DNA of 43,071 nt from Paenibacillus sp. FSL R5-0490 (GTDB taxonomy: Bacteria > Bacillota > Bacilli > Bacillales > Cytobacillaceae), in NCBI RefSeq assembly GCF_001956215.1, contig NZ_MRTQ01000033.1, positions 1 to 43,071 on the forward strand, given 5' to 3'. Below are positions 27,571 through 36,501 of the stretch, piece after piece. The first letter of the stretch is position 1. Each line of letters starts with the position of its first letter. The translations under genes were made by a program, and so were the position numbers. The notes beneath the pieces were generated by a model. It made no database searches. It had not been told where the DNA came from and was given only the letters and a program-made list of their open reading frames with translations.

Positions 27571-27596
27571 GAATAATTATTTAAATTTGAATAATC
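27571..27596. promoter_or_regulatory. Upstream pair of GAATAAT half-sites
   Basis: GAATAATT (27571-27578) and GAATAATC (27589-27596) are direct repeats 18 bp apart. They match the half-sites of the palindrome at 27640-27661 and probably bind the same regulator. Confidence 0.45.
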
Positions 27597-27639
27597 TAAG
27601 GGTGAATCTCCTGAAATACAACAATTTTTTTAGAAATAT

Positions 27640-27661
27640 GATTATTCAATAATGAATAATC
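27640..27661. promoter_or_regulatory. Perfect palindrome before the sigma-54 activator gene
   Basis: GATTATTC, 6 nt, GAATAATC: an exact 8+8 inverted repeat ending 4 bp before the ribosome site GGGAGG. Such placement suits autorepression by the encoded activator or by another regulator. Confidence 0.55.
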
Positions 27662-27676
27662 TGCGGGAGGAACTTG

Positions 27677-29053
27677 ATGAACAGCTTTTTCATGGACTGG
27701 AATAATGACAGAGAAGTCATATCTTCAATGGAAGAAGACATTATGGTCACCAATGCAGACGGCATAATTATAAAGGTCAGTAAAGGAAGCGGTGTGCATT
27801 ATGGCATCGAACCGGATACTCTGCTTGGTGAATCTGTATATGAACTTGAAAGAAGAGGCGTGTTTAAGCCTGCGATTACTCCAGAAGTATTAAAGAAAAA
27901 GAAAAAAGTCATTCTGGTGCAAAAAGCCGGCTCAGGCAAAAAGATCCTGGTTACTGGTATTCCTGTATTCAATGAAACTGGGAATATCGATCATATTGTC
28001 AGCTATTCCTACGATGTTTCAGAACTTCTTGTTATAAAAGAATATCTGAACAGTGTTGAAGAAGAAATGGCCAGGGTGAAGAGTGAACTGGATCTCCTCC
28101 GCAATAAGAGCATTAAAATGGATGGCATGATAGCAGACAGCCTGGCAATGAGAAATATTGCCGAAACCATCAGAAGAATCCGCGATGTAGATGTCACAGT
28201 CCTGCTCCTGGGTGAGTCAGGAGTCGGAAAATCGGCTCTCGCCAAATGGATTCATCAAAACAGTATACGAAAAGACGGCCCGTTCATTGAAGTAAACTGC
28301 AGTGCGATTCCGGAATCCATCTTTGAAGCTGAGTTTTTCGGGTATGAAGGCGGTGCTTTTACAGGGGCAAAGAATAAAGGCAAAATGGGATTTGCTGAAA
28401 TGGCAAAAGGAGGCACACTATTTCTTGATGAAATTGGCGAACTCTCAGCCCATCTGCAGGCAAAGCTGCTGAAATTCATACAAGACAAGCAGTTTTATAG
28501 AGTAGGAGGGACAAAGCCTGTTCATGCAGACTTTCGGCTCCTGGCAGCGACGAACAAGGATCTTGAAAAAGCAGTGGAATCCAGGGATTTCAGGCAGGAC
28601 TTATTCTTCCGGCTGAATGTGGTGCCCTTAAAGATTCCGCCGCTCAGGGAAAGGAAAGAGGATTTATTTGCTCTCATTCATTATTTTCTCCACTCTATCT
28701 CCAAGCGGCATAATCGGGAAAGGCGCCTGGACAAATCCCTGGTCGATCACCTGCTGCAGCTTGAGTGGAAGGGAAACGTAAGAGAGCTTGAAAACCTGAT
28801 GGAGCGGCTTATCGTAACAAGCACCAGCCTGATGATTACGAAAGACGACCTGCCTTATGAATACCATATGCAAGGAAAAAAAGAGGGTTTTATAGATTAT
28901 GAGGGACAAACTCTTCCCGCTATATTGAAAGATGTAGAGAAAAAAGTATTAAACAATGCAAGGAAACGTTACCGGACCACTACTGAAATAGCAGTTGCCC
29001 TGGGGATCAGTCAGCCTTCAGTAGTAAGAAAATTAAAAAAATATGATTGTTAA
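27677..29053 (+). CDS. Sigma-54 (SigL)-dependent transcriptional activator, PAS-AAA+-Fis type
   Basis: A 458-aa enhancer-binding protein of RocR-like size. ATG 27677 is 6 nt after GGGAGG. Residues ~15-115 are a PAS domain ([17 protein letters not shown]), followed by a coiled linker. The AAA+ domain has Walker A GESGVGKS (179-186), the sigma-54 contact loop GAFTGA (226-231), Walker [13 protein letters not shown] and the arginine-finger region [14 protein letters not shown]. The C-terminus is a Fis-type HTH ([20 protein letters not shown]). No receiver domain is seen, so it senses a small ligand through PAS. It most likely activates the -24/-12 promoter just downstream. Confidence 0.92.
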   Translation: MNSFFMDWNNDREVISSMEEDIMVTNADGIIIKVSKGSGVHYGIEPDTLLGESVYELERRGVFKPAITPEVLKKKKKVILVQKAGSGKKILVTGIPVFNETGNIDHIVSYSYDVSELLVIKEYLNSVEEEMARVKSELDLLRNKSIKMDGMIADSLAMRNIAETIRRIRDVDVTVLLLGESGVGKSALAKWIHQNSIRKDGPFIEVNCSAIPESIFEAEFFGYEGGAFTGAKNKGKMGFAEMAKGGTLFLDEIGELSAHLQAKLLKFIQDKQFYRVGGTKPVHADFRLLAATNKDLEKAVESRDFRQDLFFRLNVVPLKIPPLRERKEDLFALIHYFLHSISKRHNRERRLDKSLVDHLLQLEWKGNVRELENLMERLIVTSTSLMITKDDLPYEYHMQGKKEGFIDYEGQTLPAILKDVEKKVLNNARKRYRTTTEIAVALGISQPSVVRKLKKYDC

Positions 29054-29061
29054 TACATACT

Positions 29062-29079
29062 TTGGCATGAATATTGCAT
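29062..29079 (+). promoter_or_regulatory. Sigma-54 (-24/-12) promoter
   Basis: TTGGCATGAATATTGCAT: the -24 GG and -12 GC are exactly 12 bp apart, matching TTGGCAC-N5-TTGCA at all but one core base. It lies 60 bp before the aminotransferase ATG and directly after the activator gene. Confidence 0.85.
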
Positions 29080-29138
29080 TAAAGAATAGCAGAGAAAACA
29101 TAACAATTACATCTATGCAGTATTCAGGAGGGAAAAGT

Positions 29139-30458
29139 ATGAACGGAGAAAATTGGAGTCATCTTGTCGGAAACATTTCAAACCTATTGGCGCCAAGCAT
29201 GGCAAAGGATCATCCGAATTTGCCGGTGGTCAAGGCGGAAGGCTGCTATTACTACGGTGTCGATGGAAAAGAGTATTTGGATTTTACATCAGGCATTGCA
29301 GTGGAAAATGTCGGGCATCGCCATCCAAAGGTTGTACAGGCCATTAAAGACAGTGCAGACCATTTGGTGCACGGCCCGTCAGGCGTTATCATCTATGAAT
29401 CGATTTTGCGGCTCGCAGAGGAGCTTGGAAAAATTACACCGGGAAATCTGGATTGCTTTTTCTTTGCGAACAGCGGGACTGAAGCAATCGAAGGAGCTAT
29501 TAAGCTTGCAAAGTATGTCACGCGGAGGCCCTATGTTGTTTCCTTCACAGGCTGTTTCCATGGAAGGTCGATGGGAGCGCTGAGTGTATCCACATCCAAG
29601 AGCAAATACCGCAAGTTTCAGCAGCCGTCCTGGCTGACCTATCAGCTTCCATATGCGGATGAGCGGGATTGTCCTTTTGGCGAAGATCCTGAGGAGTACT
29701 TCCCAAGAAAACTGGAAAAGGACGCTGAAACACTCTTCAAGCATCAGGTTGACCCGGAAGAGGTTGCCTGCATGATCATTGAACCGGTTCTCGGGGAAGG
29801 CGGCTATATCATTCCTCCGAAGAAATGGCTGCAGAAGATCAGGGAAATTTGTGACCGGCATGGAATCCTGCTGATATTTGATGAAGTGCAAACCGGCTTT
29901 GGGCGTACTGGGGAATGGTTTGCCGCCCAGGCATTTGATGTGGTGCCGGATATCATGGCGATTGCAAAAGGAATTGCGGCAGGACTGCCGTTAAGCGCAA
30001 CTGCAGCTTCGAAGGAATTGATGGAAAAATGGCCGCTGGGTGCCCATGGAACAACCTTTGGCGGAAATCCGATTGCCTGTTCTGCAGCATTGGCCTCTCT
30101 TGAAGTCCTAAAAACGGAGAATCTTTTGGAAAACGCAAAGCAAATGGGAGAGTATGCATTACAGAAATTACAGGCTTTGAAAGCCGAACATCCTGCAATT
30201 GGCAGTGTCAGAGGTCTGGGGCTGATGATCGGCATTGAAATCATCGACCCGCAAACCGGAAAACCGGATGGAAACGCGGTAATGGACATCCTGAATTCTT
30301 CTCTTGATAAGGGAGTCCTCTTTTATCTCTGCGGAAATTCAGGGGAAGTAATTCGGATGATTCCGCCGCTTGTTGTGACAAAGGAGCAAATTGATCAGGG
30401 TCTGAGAATATTGGAAGAAGCACTTATGGAACATGAAGCAGTTGTTTCCAAATCATAA
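29139..30458 (+). CDS. Class III aminotransferase, 4-aminobutyrate aminotransferase-like
   Basis: A 439-aa PLP omega-aminotransferase. ATG 29139 follows CAGGAGGG; an upstream in-frame start at 29043 lies before the sigma-54 promoter and is rejected. It has the PLP lysine Lys277 ([13 protein letters not shown]), the ring-binding Asp248 in [14 protein letters not shown] and the phosphate loop [15 protein letters not shown] (111-125). Likely substrates are GABA, beta-alanine, ornithine-like or other omega-amines, with 2-oxoglutarate or pyruvate as acceptor. It is co-transcribed with the transporter 12 bp downstream under sigma-54 control, so the pair looks like an amine uptake and catabolism unit. 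Confidence 0.88.
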   Translation: MNGENWSHLVGNISNLLAPSMAKDHPNLPVVKAEGCYYYGVDGKEYLDFTSGIAVENVGHRHPKVVQAIKDSADHLVHGPSGVIIYESILRLAEELGKITPGNLDCFFFANSGTEAIEGAIKLAKYVTRRPYVVSFTGCFHGRSMGALSVSTSKSKYRKFQQPSWLTYQLPYADERDCPFGEDPEEYFPRKLEKDAETLFKHQVDPEEVACMIIEPVLGEGGYIIPPKKWLQKIREICDRHGILLIFDEVQTGFGRTGEWFAAQAFDVVPDIMAIAKGIAAGLPLSATAASKELMEKWPLGAHGTTFGGNPIACSAALASLEVLKTENLLENAKQMGEYALQKLQALKAEHPAIGSVRGLGLMIGIEIIDPQTGKPDGNAVMDILNSSLDKGVLFYLCGNSGEVIRMIPPLVVTKEQIDQGLRILEEALMEHEAVVSKS

Positions 30459-30470
30459 GGAGGTAATAGA

Positions 30471-31838
30471 ATGAAAGCTGAGACAAGGGTTAAGCCGCAA
30501 GCCGTCACAGGAGAGTATTGGAAATTTATTATCCCATCTTTAATTGGGTCGCTCCTATTTCTGGTTCCAGTTAAATTTCAGGGAGACGTCACGATTGGTG
30601 TCGGTATTTTAGCCTCTCTTTTAGGCAAAGCGTTCAGTGAGCAGATGCCTGCCATTATCATTATTATTTTAGGATTATCCGTTTTTCTTTCCATCCTGGC
30701 AAAAACAGCAAAGCCGGCATTTATACTGGATAATAAGTTTTTAAAAGGGTTATTTGATACCGGGAAATTTGGGTTGACCATGAGAGTCCTCGGATTCGCA
30801 GTGGGAATCATGACTTTTTATGAAATCGGTCCTGAGTTTATCTGGTCGCGGAATACAGGCGGAGTGGTTCTCTACGACCTGGCTCCCGTTTTGCTTACGT
30901 GGTTCCTGTTTGCCGGCATCCTTCTGCCGCTTTTAGTGGAGTTTGGTTTAATGGAGTTCATTGGGGCGCTTGTCCAGAAATTTATGAGGCCATTTTTTAC
31001 ACTTCCCGGACGGTCCTCCATCGATTGCCTCGCGTCCTGGATGGGTGCCGGAACAGTCGGTGTATTGGTAACAACGAAGCAATATGATGAAGGCTTTTAC
31101 ACAAAAAGAGAAGCAGCGGTCATTGCGACAACCTTCTCGATTGCGTCTGTGGCTTTCAGTCTTGTCGTTGCGAATGTTGTTGGTCTTGGCCATTTATTCA
31201 TCCCTTTTTACTTAACCGTTTCTGCCGCATGTGTCGTGGCAGCATTGATTATGCCAAGAATACCGCCATTATCCCGGAAGCCGGATACTTATTATGAGCC
31301 GGTAGGACAGCAGATAGATGAAACCATTCCGGAAGGGGTTTCGAAATTGAAATGGGGATGGGAGCAGGCAATTGATAAAGCAAGGAATGCTCCGGGTCCC
31401 AAAAAGCTTTTAACCAATGGCATTGAAACTGTTCTGGATATTTGGATGGGCCTGATTCCACTTGTGATGAGCCTGGGAGCAGCGGCCCTGATCATTGCGG
31501 AATACACGCCTGCATTTAAGTTTATTTCTTACCCGCTCATTCCGGTTTTGGAGTTTATGCAATTGCCGGAAGCAGGTGCTGCGGCGCAGACTATGCTTGT
31601 CGGCTTTGCTGATATGTTCCTGCCTGCTGTTATCGGAAGCGGAATTGAGAGCGAGCTGACAAGGTTCGTTGTGGCAGGCCTGTCATTAACACAATTAGTA
31701 TACATGTCGGAAATCGGGATTCTGATCCTGCGTTCAAATATTCCGCTGAGCTTTATGGATTTATTCGTTATTTTTATCGAAAGAACGATCATTACTTTAC
31801 CTGTTATTGTACTGATTGCACATGTTTTTGTATTTTAG
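30471..31838 (+). CDS. YjiH family membrane transporter (nucleoside-recognition/gate domain)
   Basis: A 455-aa polytopic membrane protein with about ten hydrophobic segments. It starts at ATG after TAAGGAGGTAA, 12 bp after the aminotransferase stop. The SSIDCLASWMGAGTVGVLVT and GAAAQTMLVGFADMFLPAVIGSG segments are typical of YjiH/gate-domain proteins. In E. coli yjiH neighbours an isoaspartyl dipeptidase gene, and in Bacillus relatives it often sits beside amino-acid catabolic genes. Transport of the aminotransferase substrate is inferred from the operon only. Confidence 0.82.
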   Translation: MKAETRVKPQAVTGEYWKFIIPSLIGSLLFLVPVKFQGDVTIGVGILASLLGKAFSEQMPAIIIIILGLSVFLSILAKTAKPAFILDNKFLKGLFDTGKFGLTMRVLGFAVGIMTFYEIGPEFIWSRNTGGVVLYDLAPVLLTWFLFAGILLPLLVEFGLMEFIGALVQKFMRPFFTLPGRSSIDCLASWMGAGTVGVLVTTKQYDEGFYTKREAAVIATTFSIASVAFSLVVANVVGLGHLFIPFYLTVSAACVVAALIMPRIPPLSRKPDTYYEPVGQQIDETIPEGVSKLKWGWEQAIDKARNAPGPKKLLTNGIETVLDIWMGLIPLVMSLGAAALIIAEYTPAFKFISYPLIPVLEFMQLPEAGAAAQTMLVGFADMFLPAVIGSGIESELTRFVVAGLSLTQLVYMSEIGILILRSNIPLSFMDLFVIFIERTIITLPVIVLIAHVFVF

Positions 31839-31840
31839 CT

Positions 31841-31876
31841 GAGAGGGGGGCGGCATATTGCCAGCTCTCCTTTTTT
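31841..31876 (+). terminator. Terminator of the sigma-54 operon
   Basis: GAGAG...GGCA-tat-TGCC...CTCTC hairpin, followed by T6. Confidence 0.75.
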
Positions 31877-31974
31877 CGTTATATTAATTTTCTCAAAAGT
31901 TCCAAAAGGGCAATATATTATCGGGGCATGTCTCATATCTTATATAGAATCTGCATTATATAAGGAGAGGCGCA

Positions 31975-33300
31975 ATGAGTAAATTCTTCAAAGGAGTCAT
32001 ATTGCTTGCACTGGCTGCTTTTGCAAGCGAATGTATAGAGTTTGTGGTGAATATGGTGCTCGCCCGGGAACTGGGGGAGAGGGGACTCGGCATGTACATG
32101 TCGATTTTGCCGACCATATTTCTGATCGTGCTGCTGGCCAGTTTTGAGCTTCCGATCTCGATTTCCAAATTCATTGCCGAAAAAGATAAAAGGTATCATC
32201 TTAGCATGCTTCATCATGTCATCAAGCTGACCATTATCTTTACAGCCGTTTTGGTGCCGGCCGCAGCGATTATAATTCCGTTTATCAGTGTCTTTGATGA
32301 GTACCATCCGCTCTTGAGATGGGTTGTGATCGGCTTTATCCCCATCGTGTCCTTTTCCTCGATTGCCAGGGGCTTTTTCATGGGCAAGCATCAAATGGGA
32401 AAAATTGCAGCATCCAATTTTCTGCGCAAATCCGTTCAGCTCCTCCTGCTCGTCGTGCTTTATCAGGCCTTTCAATTTGATGTCAATACAGCGGTCTTTA
32501 TTGCTTTTTGTACGTTTGTAGGAAGTGAGATTGTTGTTTTTCTATACTTGCTGAATATGTTTATTATTCAGTATCAGCGGATTAAAAAAGAGCCATCTGA
32601 CTATGTCAGCGGAAAAAGTGTGAGGCAGAATCTAATCTCTGTGTCTGTTCCGACAACGGCTTTAAGGGTCTTTCATGCCCTGACACATGCTGTTCAGCCA
32701 TTTTTAATCAAGGCGGCTCTCTTAAAAGCAGGAGTGCCCGGCGAAGTTGCAACAGAACATTTTGGGATGCTCGCCGGTGTCGCCATGACCATTGGTTTTT
32801 TTCCATCCTTTATAGCCCATTCCTTTTTAATCATGCTGATCCCGACAGTCTCCAAAGAGTATGCTGATCATAATCTGGGGGAGCTTCGGAGACTTCTTCA
32901 GCAGGTGTTTTTTGTCACCTTTTTATATGGGATTCCATCGGTTGTTTTTTTCTATTTCTTTGCACAGCCGCTGACCGAGATGTTTTTTCACTCCACAGAT
33001 GCAGCCGTATATTTACAGCTGCTTTGGCCATTCTTCCTGCTCCACTTTTTCATTATCCCGATGCAGGCCTATTTAATCGGACTGGGTCTGATGAAGGATG
33101 CGTTCTATCATTCCGTCTGGTCAACCGTTGTTTCTTTCTCGGCCATGTTTGTGCTTGGCTCGATGCACAGCCTGCAGATGGACGGAATTATTGTGGGAAT
33201 GAATATGGGCGCTGTTCTCCTGGCGATGATGCATTATGTAACAGTATGCAAAAAAATTGGCCTGACACTCTATCTGTCGCCGGCAAAGCAGTTTAACTGA
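31975..33300 (+). CDS. SpoVB/YkvU-like flippase (MOP/MATE superfamily)
   Basis: A 441-aa protein with about twelve TM helices of the polysaccharide-biosynthesis branch. It begins with the family pattern ASECIEFVVNMVLARELGERGLGMYMSI in its first two helices. SpoVB and YkvU are its closest recognisable relatives in B. subtilis, both made in sporulation in the mother-cell/outer-forespore membrane; these flip lipid-linked precursors or act in cortex formation. The length (441 vs ~445) fits YkvU better than SpoVB. It stands alone; the ATG follows AAGGAGAGG. Confidence 0.8.
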   Translation: MSKFFKGVILLALAAFASECIEFVVNMVLARELGERGLGMYMSILPTIFLIVLLASFELPISISKFIAEKDKRYHLSMLHHVIKLTIIFTAVLVPAAAIIIPFISVFDEYHPLLRWVVIGFIPIVSFSSIARGFFMGKHQMGKIAASNFLRKSVQLLLLVVLYQAFQFDVNTAVFIAFCTFVGSEIVVFLYLLNMFIIQYQRIKKEPSDYVSGKSVRQNLISVSVPTTALRVFHALTHAVQPFLIKAALLKAGVPGEVATEHFGMLAGVAMTIGFFPSFIAHSFLIMLIPTVSKEYADHNLGELRRLLQQVFFVTFLYGIPSVVFFYFFAQPLTEMFFHSTDAAVYLQLLWPFFLLHFFIIPMQAYLIGLGLMKDAFYHSVWSTVVSFSAMFVLGSMHSLQMDGIIVGMNMGAVLLAMMHYVTVCKKIGLTLYLSPAKQFN

Positions 33301-33309
33301 AGCGGCAAA

Positions 33310-33336
33310 AAAGCATCTCCACGATGGGGATGCTTT
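33310..33336. terminator. Terminator between convergent flippase and TrkA-C genes
   Basis: An 11-bp stem, AAAGCATCTCC with GGGGATGCTTT (one G-U pair). It has a T6 run on the minus strand and a poorer T-rich tail on the plus strand. Confidence 0.8.
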
Positions 33337-34009
33337 AATCTTCTTTATCCTGTTTAGGACCAAACTTATCCTCAATTGTTTGTTCTTCTCCATATAAAAC
33401 AATATGGTCGCCTTCCTGCAGTTCCGTAACAAGCCGCTCTTTTCTGATTTTTACATCGCCTCTCTGGATAAATAGCACATTAATATCTTCATCCTCGTCG
33501 ATAATATCCCCCAGCTCTTTACCAATAAACTCACATTCTTCGTCAATAAAATAGTCCAGGACATGATCATTATCTTCCGTGAGAAGAGCCTCCCTTATCG
33601 GAAGATCACGAAAATCATAATGTTCTTCGAGTTCATGCTCCAATTTACCTGGAAGATAATCCCGTACCTTGGGGAGCCTTAAAATAATGATAATTAGGAC
33701 CAGGGCTGCTGCCACGAATGAGATCTTGGAAGTATAAAATTCATCTGAAAGGATATTGCTGATTGCAGAAATAATGACTGCCAATGAAAAGGCGCCAAAT
33801 AAAATTAGAAAAGCTCCGAACCTTCTGCGGATCGGATGGTCAATGATGAGTTCCGATTCCCCGGTTGTAAAGCCGGTGCCTGTAAGCATGCTGATCACCT
33901 GAAATCTGGCAATATGCTTATCAAGCCCTGTATAGGTGAAAATAAGAGTATGGATTTCAATAACAGCTAATACGATTCCCAAATAAATCAGGATGAAAAG
34001 AACACCCAT
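33335..34009 (-). CDS. Membrane protein with C-terminal TrkA-C (RCK-C) domain
   Basis: A 224-aa protein. TM helices lie near residues 3-25, 65-88 and 95-110. Between the first two is FQVISMLTGTGFTTGESELI, reminiscent of the TGFTT pore-loop signature of Trk/Ktr K+ transporters. The C-terminal ~75 residues form a TrkA-C-like domain (CEFIGKELGDIIDEDEDINV, LQEGDHIVLYGEEQTIEDKFG). RCK-C domains bind nucleotides or cations and gate channels. There is no RCK-N/Rossmann domain. A role in ion homeostasis is inferred. It is transcribed alone, minus strand. Confidence 0.75.
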   Translation of the reverse strand: MGVLFILIYLGIVLAVIEIHTLIFTYTGLDKHIARFQVISMLTGTGFTTGESELIIDHPIRRRFGAFLILFGAFSLAVIISAISNILSDEFYTSKISFVAAALVLIIIILRLPKVRDYLPGKLEHELEEHYDFRDLPIREALLTEDNDHVLDYFIDEECEFIGKELGDIIDEDEDINVLFIQRGDVKIRKERLVTELQEGDHIVLYGEEQTIEDKFGPKQDKED

Positions 34010-34038
34010 CTTGCTTCCTCCGAAAATTCAGATTTATG

Positions 34039-34067
34039 TAAAAAACCTAAGGAGTTAGTCCTTAGGT
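34039..34067 (-). terminator. Terminator of the 87-aa gene
   Basis: On the minus strand, ACCTAAGGA-ctaac-TCCTTAGGT perfect stem, followed by TTTTTA. Confidence 0.88.
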
Positions 34068-34330
34068 CATTGCTGAACAGTTTCATTATAGTAATTTACT
34101 GAATACATGGCACCTTCATCAACCATTTTATTATCTTCAATATTATGAGGGTCCGGGTGACCCAGCTTTTCTGTTGGCACTGTTTCGTTTAAAAAGCGTT
34201 CAGGCAGCATGCCTTTCATTTTAACTGCAAGAGACTGAACTTTATTTCGATTGTTTTTGCTTGCTAGTAATAAAATGCTTGTAATTCCAACACCGGCTAA
34301 CAGATATGGATTTAATGGACGAGAATTCAT
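34067..34330 (-). CDS. 87-aa membrane-anchored hypothetical protein
   Basis: One N-terminal hydrophobic helix (PYLLAGVGITSILLLAS) is followed by a hydrophilic region ending EGAMYSVNYYNETVQQ. The ATG follows AGAGGAGGAG. It has its own terminator and may be co-transcribed toward the TrkA-C gene. Family unknown. Confidence 0.75.
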   Translation of the reverse strand: MNSRPLNPYLLAGVGITSILLLASKNNRNKVQSLAVKMKGMLPERFLNETVPTEKLGHPDPHNIEDNKMVDEGAMYSVNYYNETVQQ

Positions 34331-34527
34331 GTTTATGCTCCTCCTCTAAAAAATTTGATTGTCTTTCTTGCTCTATATTTACCCGGCATAATCAGAAGCA
34401 AACATGAAGTACTTTTAACATTGTTTCCAATACTAGAAGAAATTACTCTTTCAACAAGGTTTTATTCAGCCTTTAAGCAGGGAAGTATGATGATATAGAT
34501 AAAAGAGCGTTTTAGGAGGAAGATGGG

Positions 34528-35466
34528 ATGGAAAAAGAATATAATGAGGATAATTGGACATGGCACCGTTACGATCATTTGGATGAAATAGACTTTAATG
34601 AAGCTGGCGACTATAAAGAAGCATTGCAGAAATGGGCCAAAAACACTTCCGAGAACAAAACAAATGTAATGGAAATAGATACCTGCGTCCGCAAAAAGGA
34701 GTTTATCAGCGGCTCACTCATTTATCAGCAGACAACGAACGAGCAGCATGAAAATAGTTTGTTTCACTATTTTCTGACAAGGGATTTTCTCCTCACTGTG
34801 GACTTTGATTCGACTGTCATTCAGTCTGATGAATCACTGCTTTTAAATAAAATGGATTATACGAACAACGCCATTGATGGATTTTTTGTGATTTTAGGTG
34901 AAATCCTGAGCGATAACATTAAGAAGATTGATAAGTTTGAAGTACGTTTAAATGACCTTTTATGGAAAATAAAAGATAAGAATAATATTAATCGCCTGGA
35001 AGAAATCTATGAGCTGCGCCACCAGATTCTCGTGTGGAAAAATATTATGATTCCTGTTAAGGAAATCAGGCTTGGTGTAGAAGAAACCTTTGGTGAAGAT
35101 GTTACAGAAGGAACTGAATTTAAAAGAACCTGCAAGCGGATTGAAAGAGGGTATACGCTGGTGCGTGAGTTTCAGCAAGAAATTGATGACCTCGTGAATT
35201 TTGAAGAGATGGTATCCATGCACAGGGGAAATGAAATTGTGAAGACACTCACTGTTATTACCACTCTTATGACTCCGATTGCAACCTGGGGAGCGCTCTG
35301 GGGCATGAACTTCAAAATTATGCCCGAACTGGAATGGAAGTATGGTTATTTGTTCTCCATTATCATTATCATTGCTTCTACCGCAGCCCTTTATATCATG
35401 CTCGTGAAAAAAGGCTGGATGGGTGATATCCTGAGGGGAAAGAAGAAAAATTCATTCTTCAAATAA
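34528..35466 (+). CDS. corA: CorA-like magnesium/cobalt channel
   Basis: A 312-aa CorA/MIT family protein with a large cytoplasmic N-terminal domain and two C-terminal TM helices. The signature GMN is present in ATWGALWGMNFKIMPELEWK at the end of the first helix, and the C-terminus is basic (RGKKKNSFFK). It forms a pentameric Mg2+ uptake channel. The ATG follows AGGAGGAAG. Monocistronic. Confidence 0.9.
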   Translation: MEKEYNEDNWTWHRYDHLDEIDFNEAGDYKEALQKWAKNTSENKTNVMEIDTCVRKKEFISGSLIYQQTTNEQHENSLFHYFLTRDFLLTVDFDSTVIQSDESLLLNKMDYTNNAIDGFFVILGEILSDNIKKIDKFEVRLNDLLWKIKDKNNINRLEEIYELRHQILVWKNIMIPVKEIRLGVEETFGEDVTEGTEFKRTCKRIERGYTLVREFQQEIDDLVNFEEMVSMHRGNEIVKTLTVITTLMTPIATWGALWGMNFKIMPELEWKYGYLFSIIIIIASTAALYIMLVKKGWMGDILRGKKKNSFFK

Positions 35467-35496
35467 AGGAATGCCGTTAAACAACGGCATTCCTTT
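35465..35496. terminator. Bidirectional terminator between corA and the SDR gene
   Basis: A perfect 14-bp stem, AAAGGAATGCCGTT with AACGGCATTCCTTT, has a 4-nt loop. One arm encodes the last residues of the SDR protein. Confidence 0.9.
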
Positions 35497-36427
35497 CGTT
35501 TAATAAATGATCCAGTGTCATTTTAATTCCAGTCTCGTATGGTGTTTGAGGGAGAGTGCCGATTCTCGCTTCATATTTACTGCCGTCCAAAATAACAGGA
35601 GTCTGATTCAAATACATCAATTCCGTATATTCCCTCATCATGGGATCAAAAACACCGATGGCACGAATCATCCACTTATGGACAGGTGTGAAGGTAACGC
35701 CTCTATTTAGATGGCTAGAAACAATACTGGCTATTTCTTCACCAGTTATGGTCCCTGCACCAGGGATATTCCAGACTTCGCCGTATGAGGTTTCATTTAA
35801 TGAAAGTTCGGCTAAAGCTTCTGCTCCATCCTTAATATAGATGAATTCTCTTGGAATATCGGTTTTGCCGACAAACATGCCTTTATTTTTTTCAATAATC
35901 TGGCTGAGTGTATAGTGTAAGAGTGTGTTTCCTGTATGTGGGCCGTAAAAGTCAGGGAAGTGGGCAATGATGTATGGCACGCCTGAGTTTTTTATCATCT
36001 CAATTAAGGTTTGGCGCAGCTTGCCTTTTTTTGTGTGCGGATTCTTGGGAGAAACTTCGGCAGCAGGGCTGGATTGAAGGCCATAGGAATATATATTATC
36101 AGCATAAATAAAAGGCTTTTGATGTTTGCGGCATGCGTGCAGGATATTATCCAATATAATTGAGAGTGCGGGATTCCAGTCAGGATAAGGAATATTAATG
36201 GCATGAAAAACGGCATCCGCTTCTGTCACTGCCTTTTCAACATCATCTGGATTCTGTGCATCCCCTGGATGGATAACAGCATTTGGTCCCCAGTCTTCCT
36301 TGAAGTTAAGCAGGTTTTCTTCAGACCTGGCAAAGGCAAAAGTTTTTATATTTATGCGGCATAATGCCTCTGTTAAAGCATAGCCCATTCCGCCTGTTGC
36401 GCCTAAAACCGCAGCTGTTTTTATCAT
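35477..36427 (-). CDS. NAD(P)-dependent epimerase/dehydratase (extended SDR)
   Basis: A 316-aa Rossmann-fold protein. The nucleotide motif GATGGMGYALTEAL lies at the N-terminus, and an extended-SDR YxxxK-like region is degenerate (PHTKKGKLRQTLIEMI follows the expected position). Typical substrates are nucleotide sugars or small ketones; none can be assigned. A palindrome matching the tetR operator lies 24 bp upstream of the start, so it is probably in the TetR regulon. The ribosome site is AAAGGATGATG. Confidence 0.8.
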   Translation of the reverse strand: MIKTAAVLGATGGMGYALTEALCRINIKTFAFARSEENLLNFKEDWGPNAVIHPGDAQNPDDVEKAVTEADAVFHAINIPYPDWNPALSIILDNILHACRKHQKPFIYADNIYSYGLQSSPAAEVSPKNPHTKKGKLRQTLIEMIKNSGVPYIIAHFPDFYGPHTGNTLLHYTLSQIIEKNKGMFVGKTDIPREFIYIKDGAEALAELSLNETSYGEVWNIPGAGTITGEEIASIVSSHLNRGVTFTPVHKWMIRAIGVFDPMMREYTELMYLNQTPVILDGSKYEARIGTLPQTPYETGIKMTLDHLLNERNAVV

Positions 36428-36450
36428 TCTTCATCATCCTTTTTAATTTA

Positions 36451-36466
36451 TTAACCACTGTTCAAT
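36451..36466. promoter_or_regulatory. TetR operator upstream of the SDR gene
   Basis: TTAACCACTGTTCAAT; its reverse complement, ATTGAACAGTGGTTAA, matches the site at 37091-37107 in 14 of 16 positions. Confidence 0.6.
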
Positions 36467-36501
36467 TAAAGGGAAAAATTAAAGAAATGGATGTCATTTC
36501 T

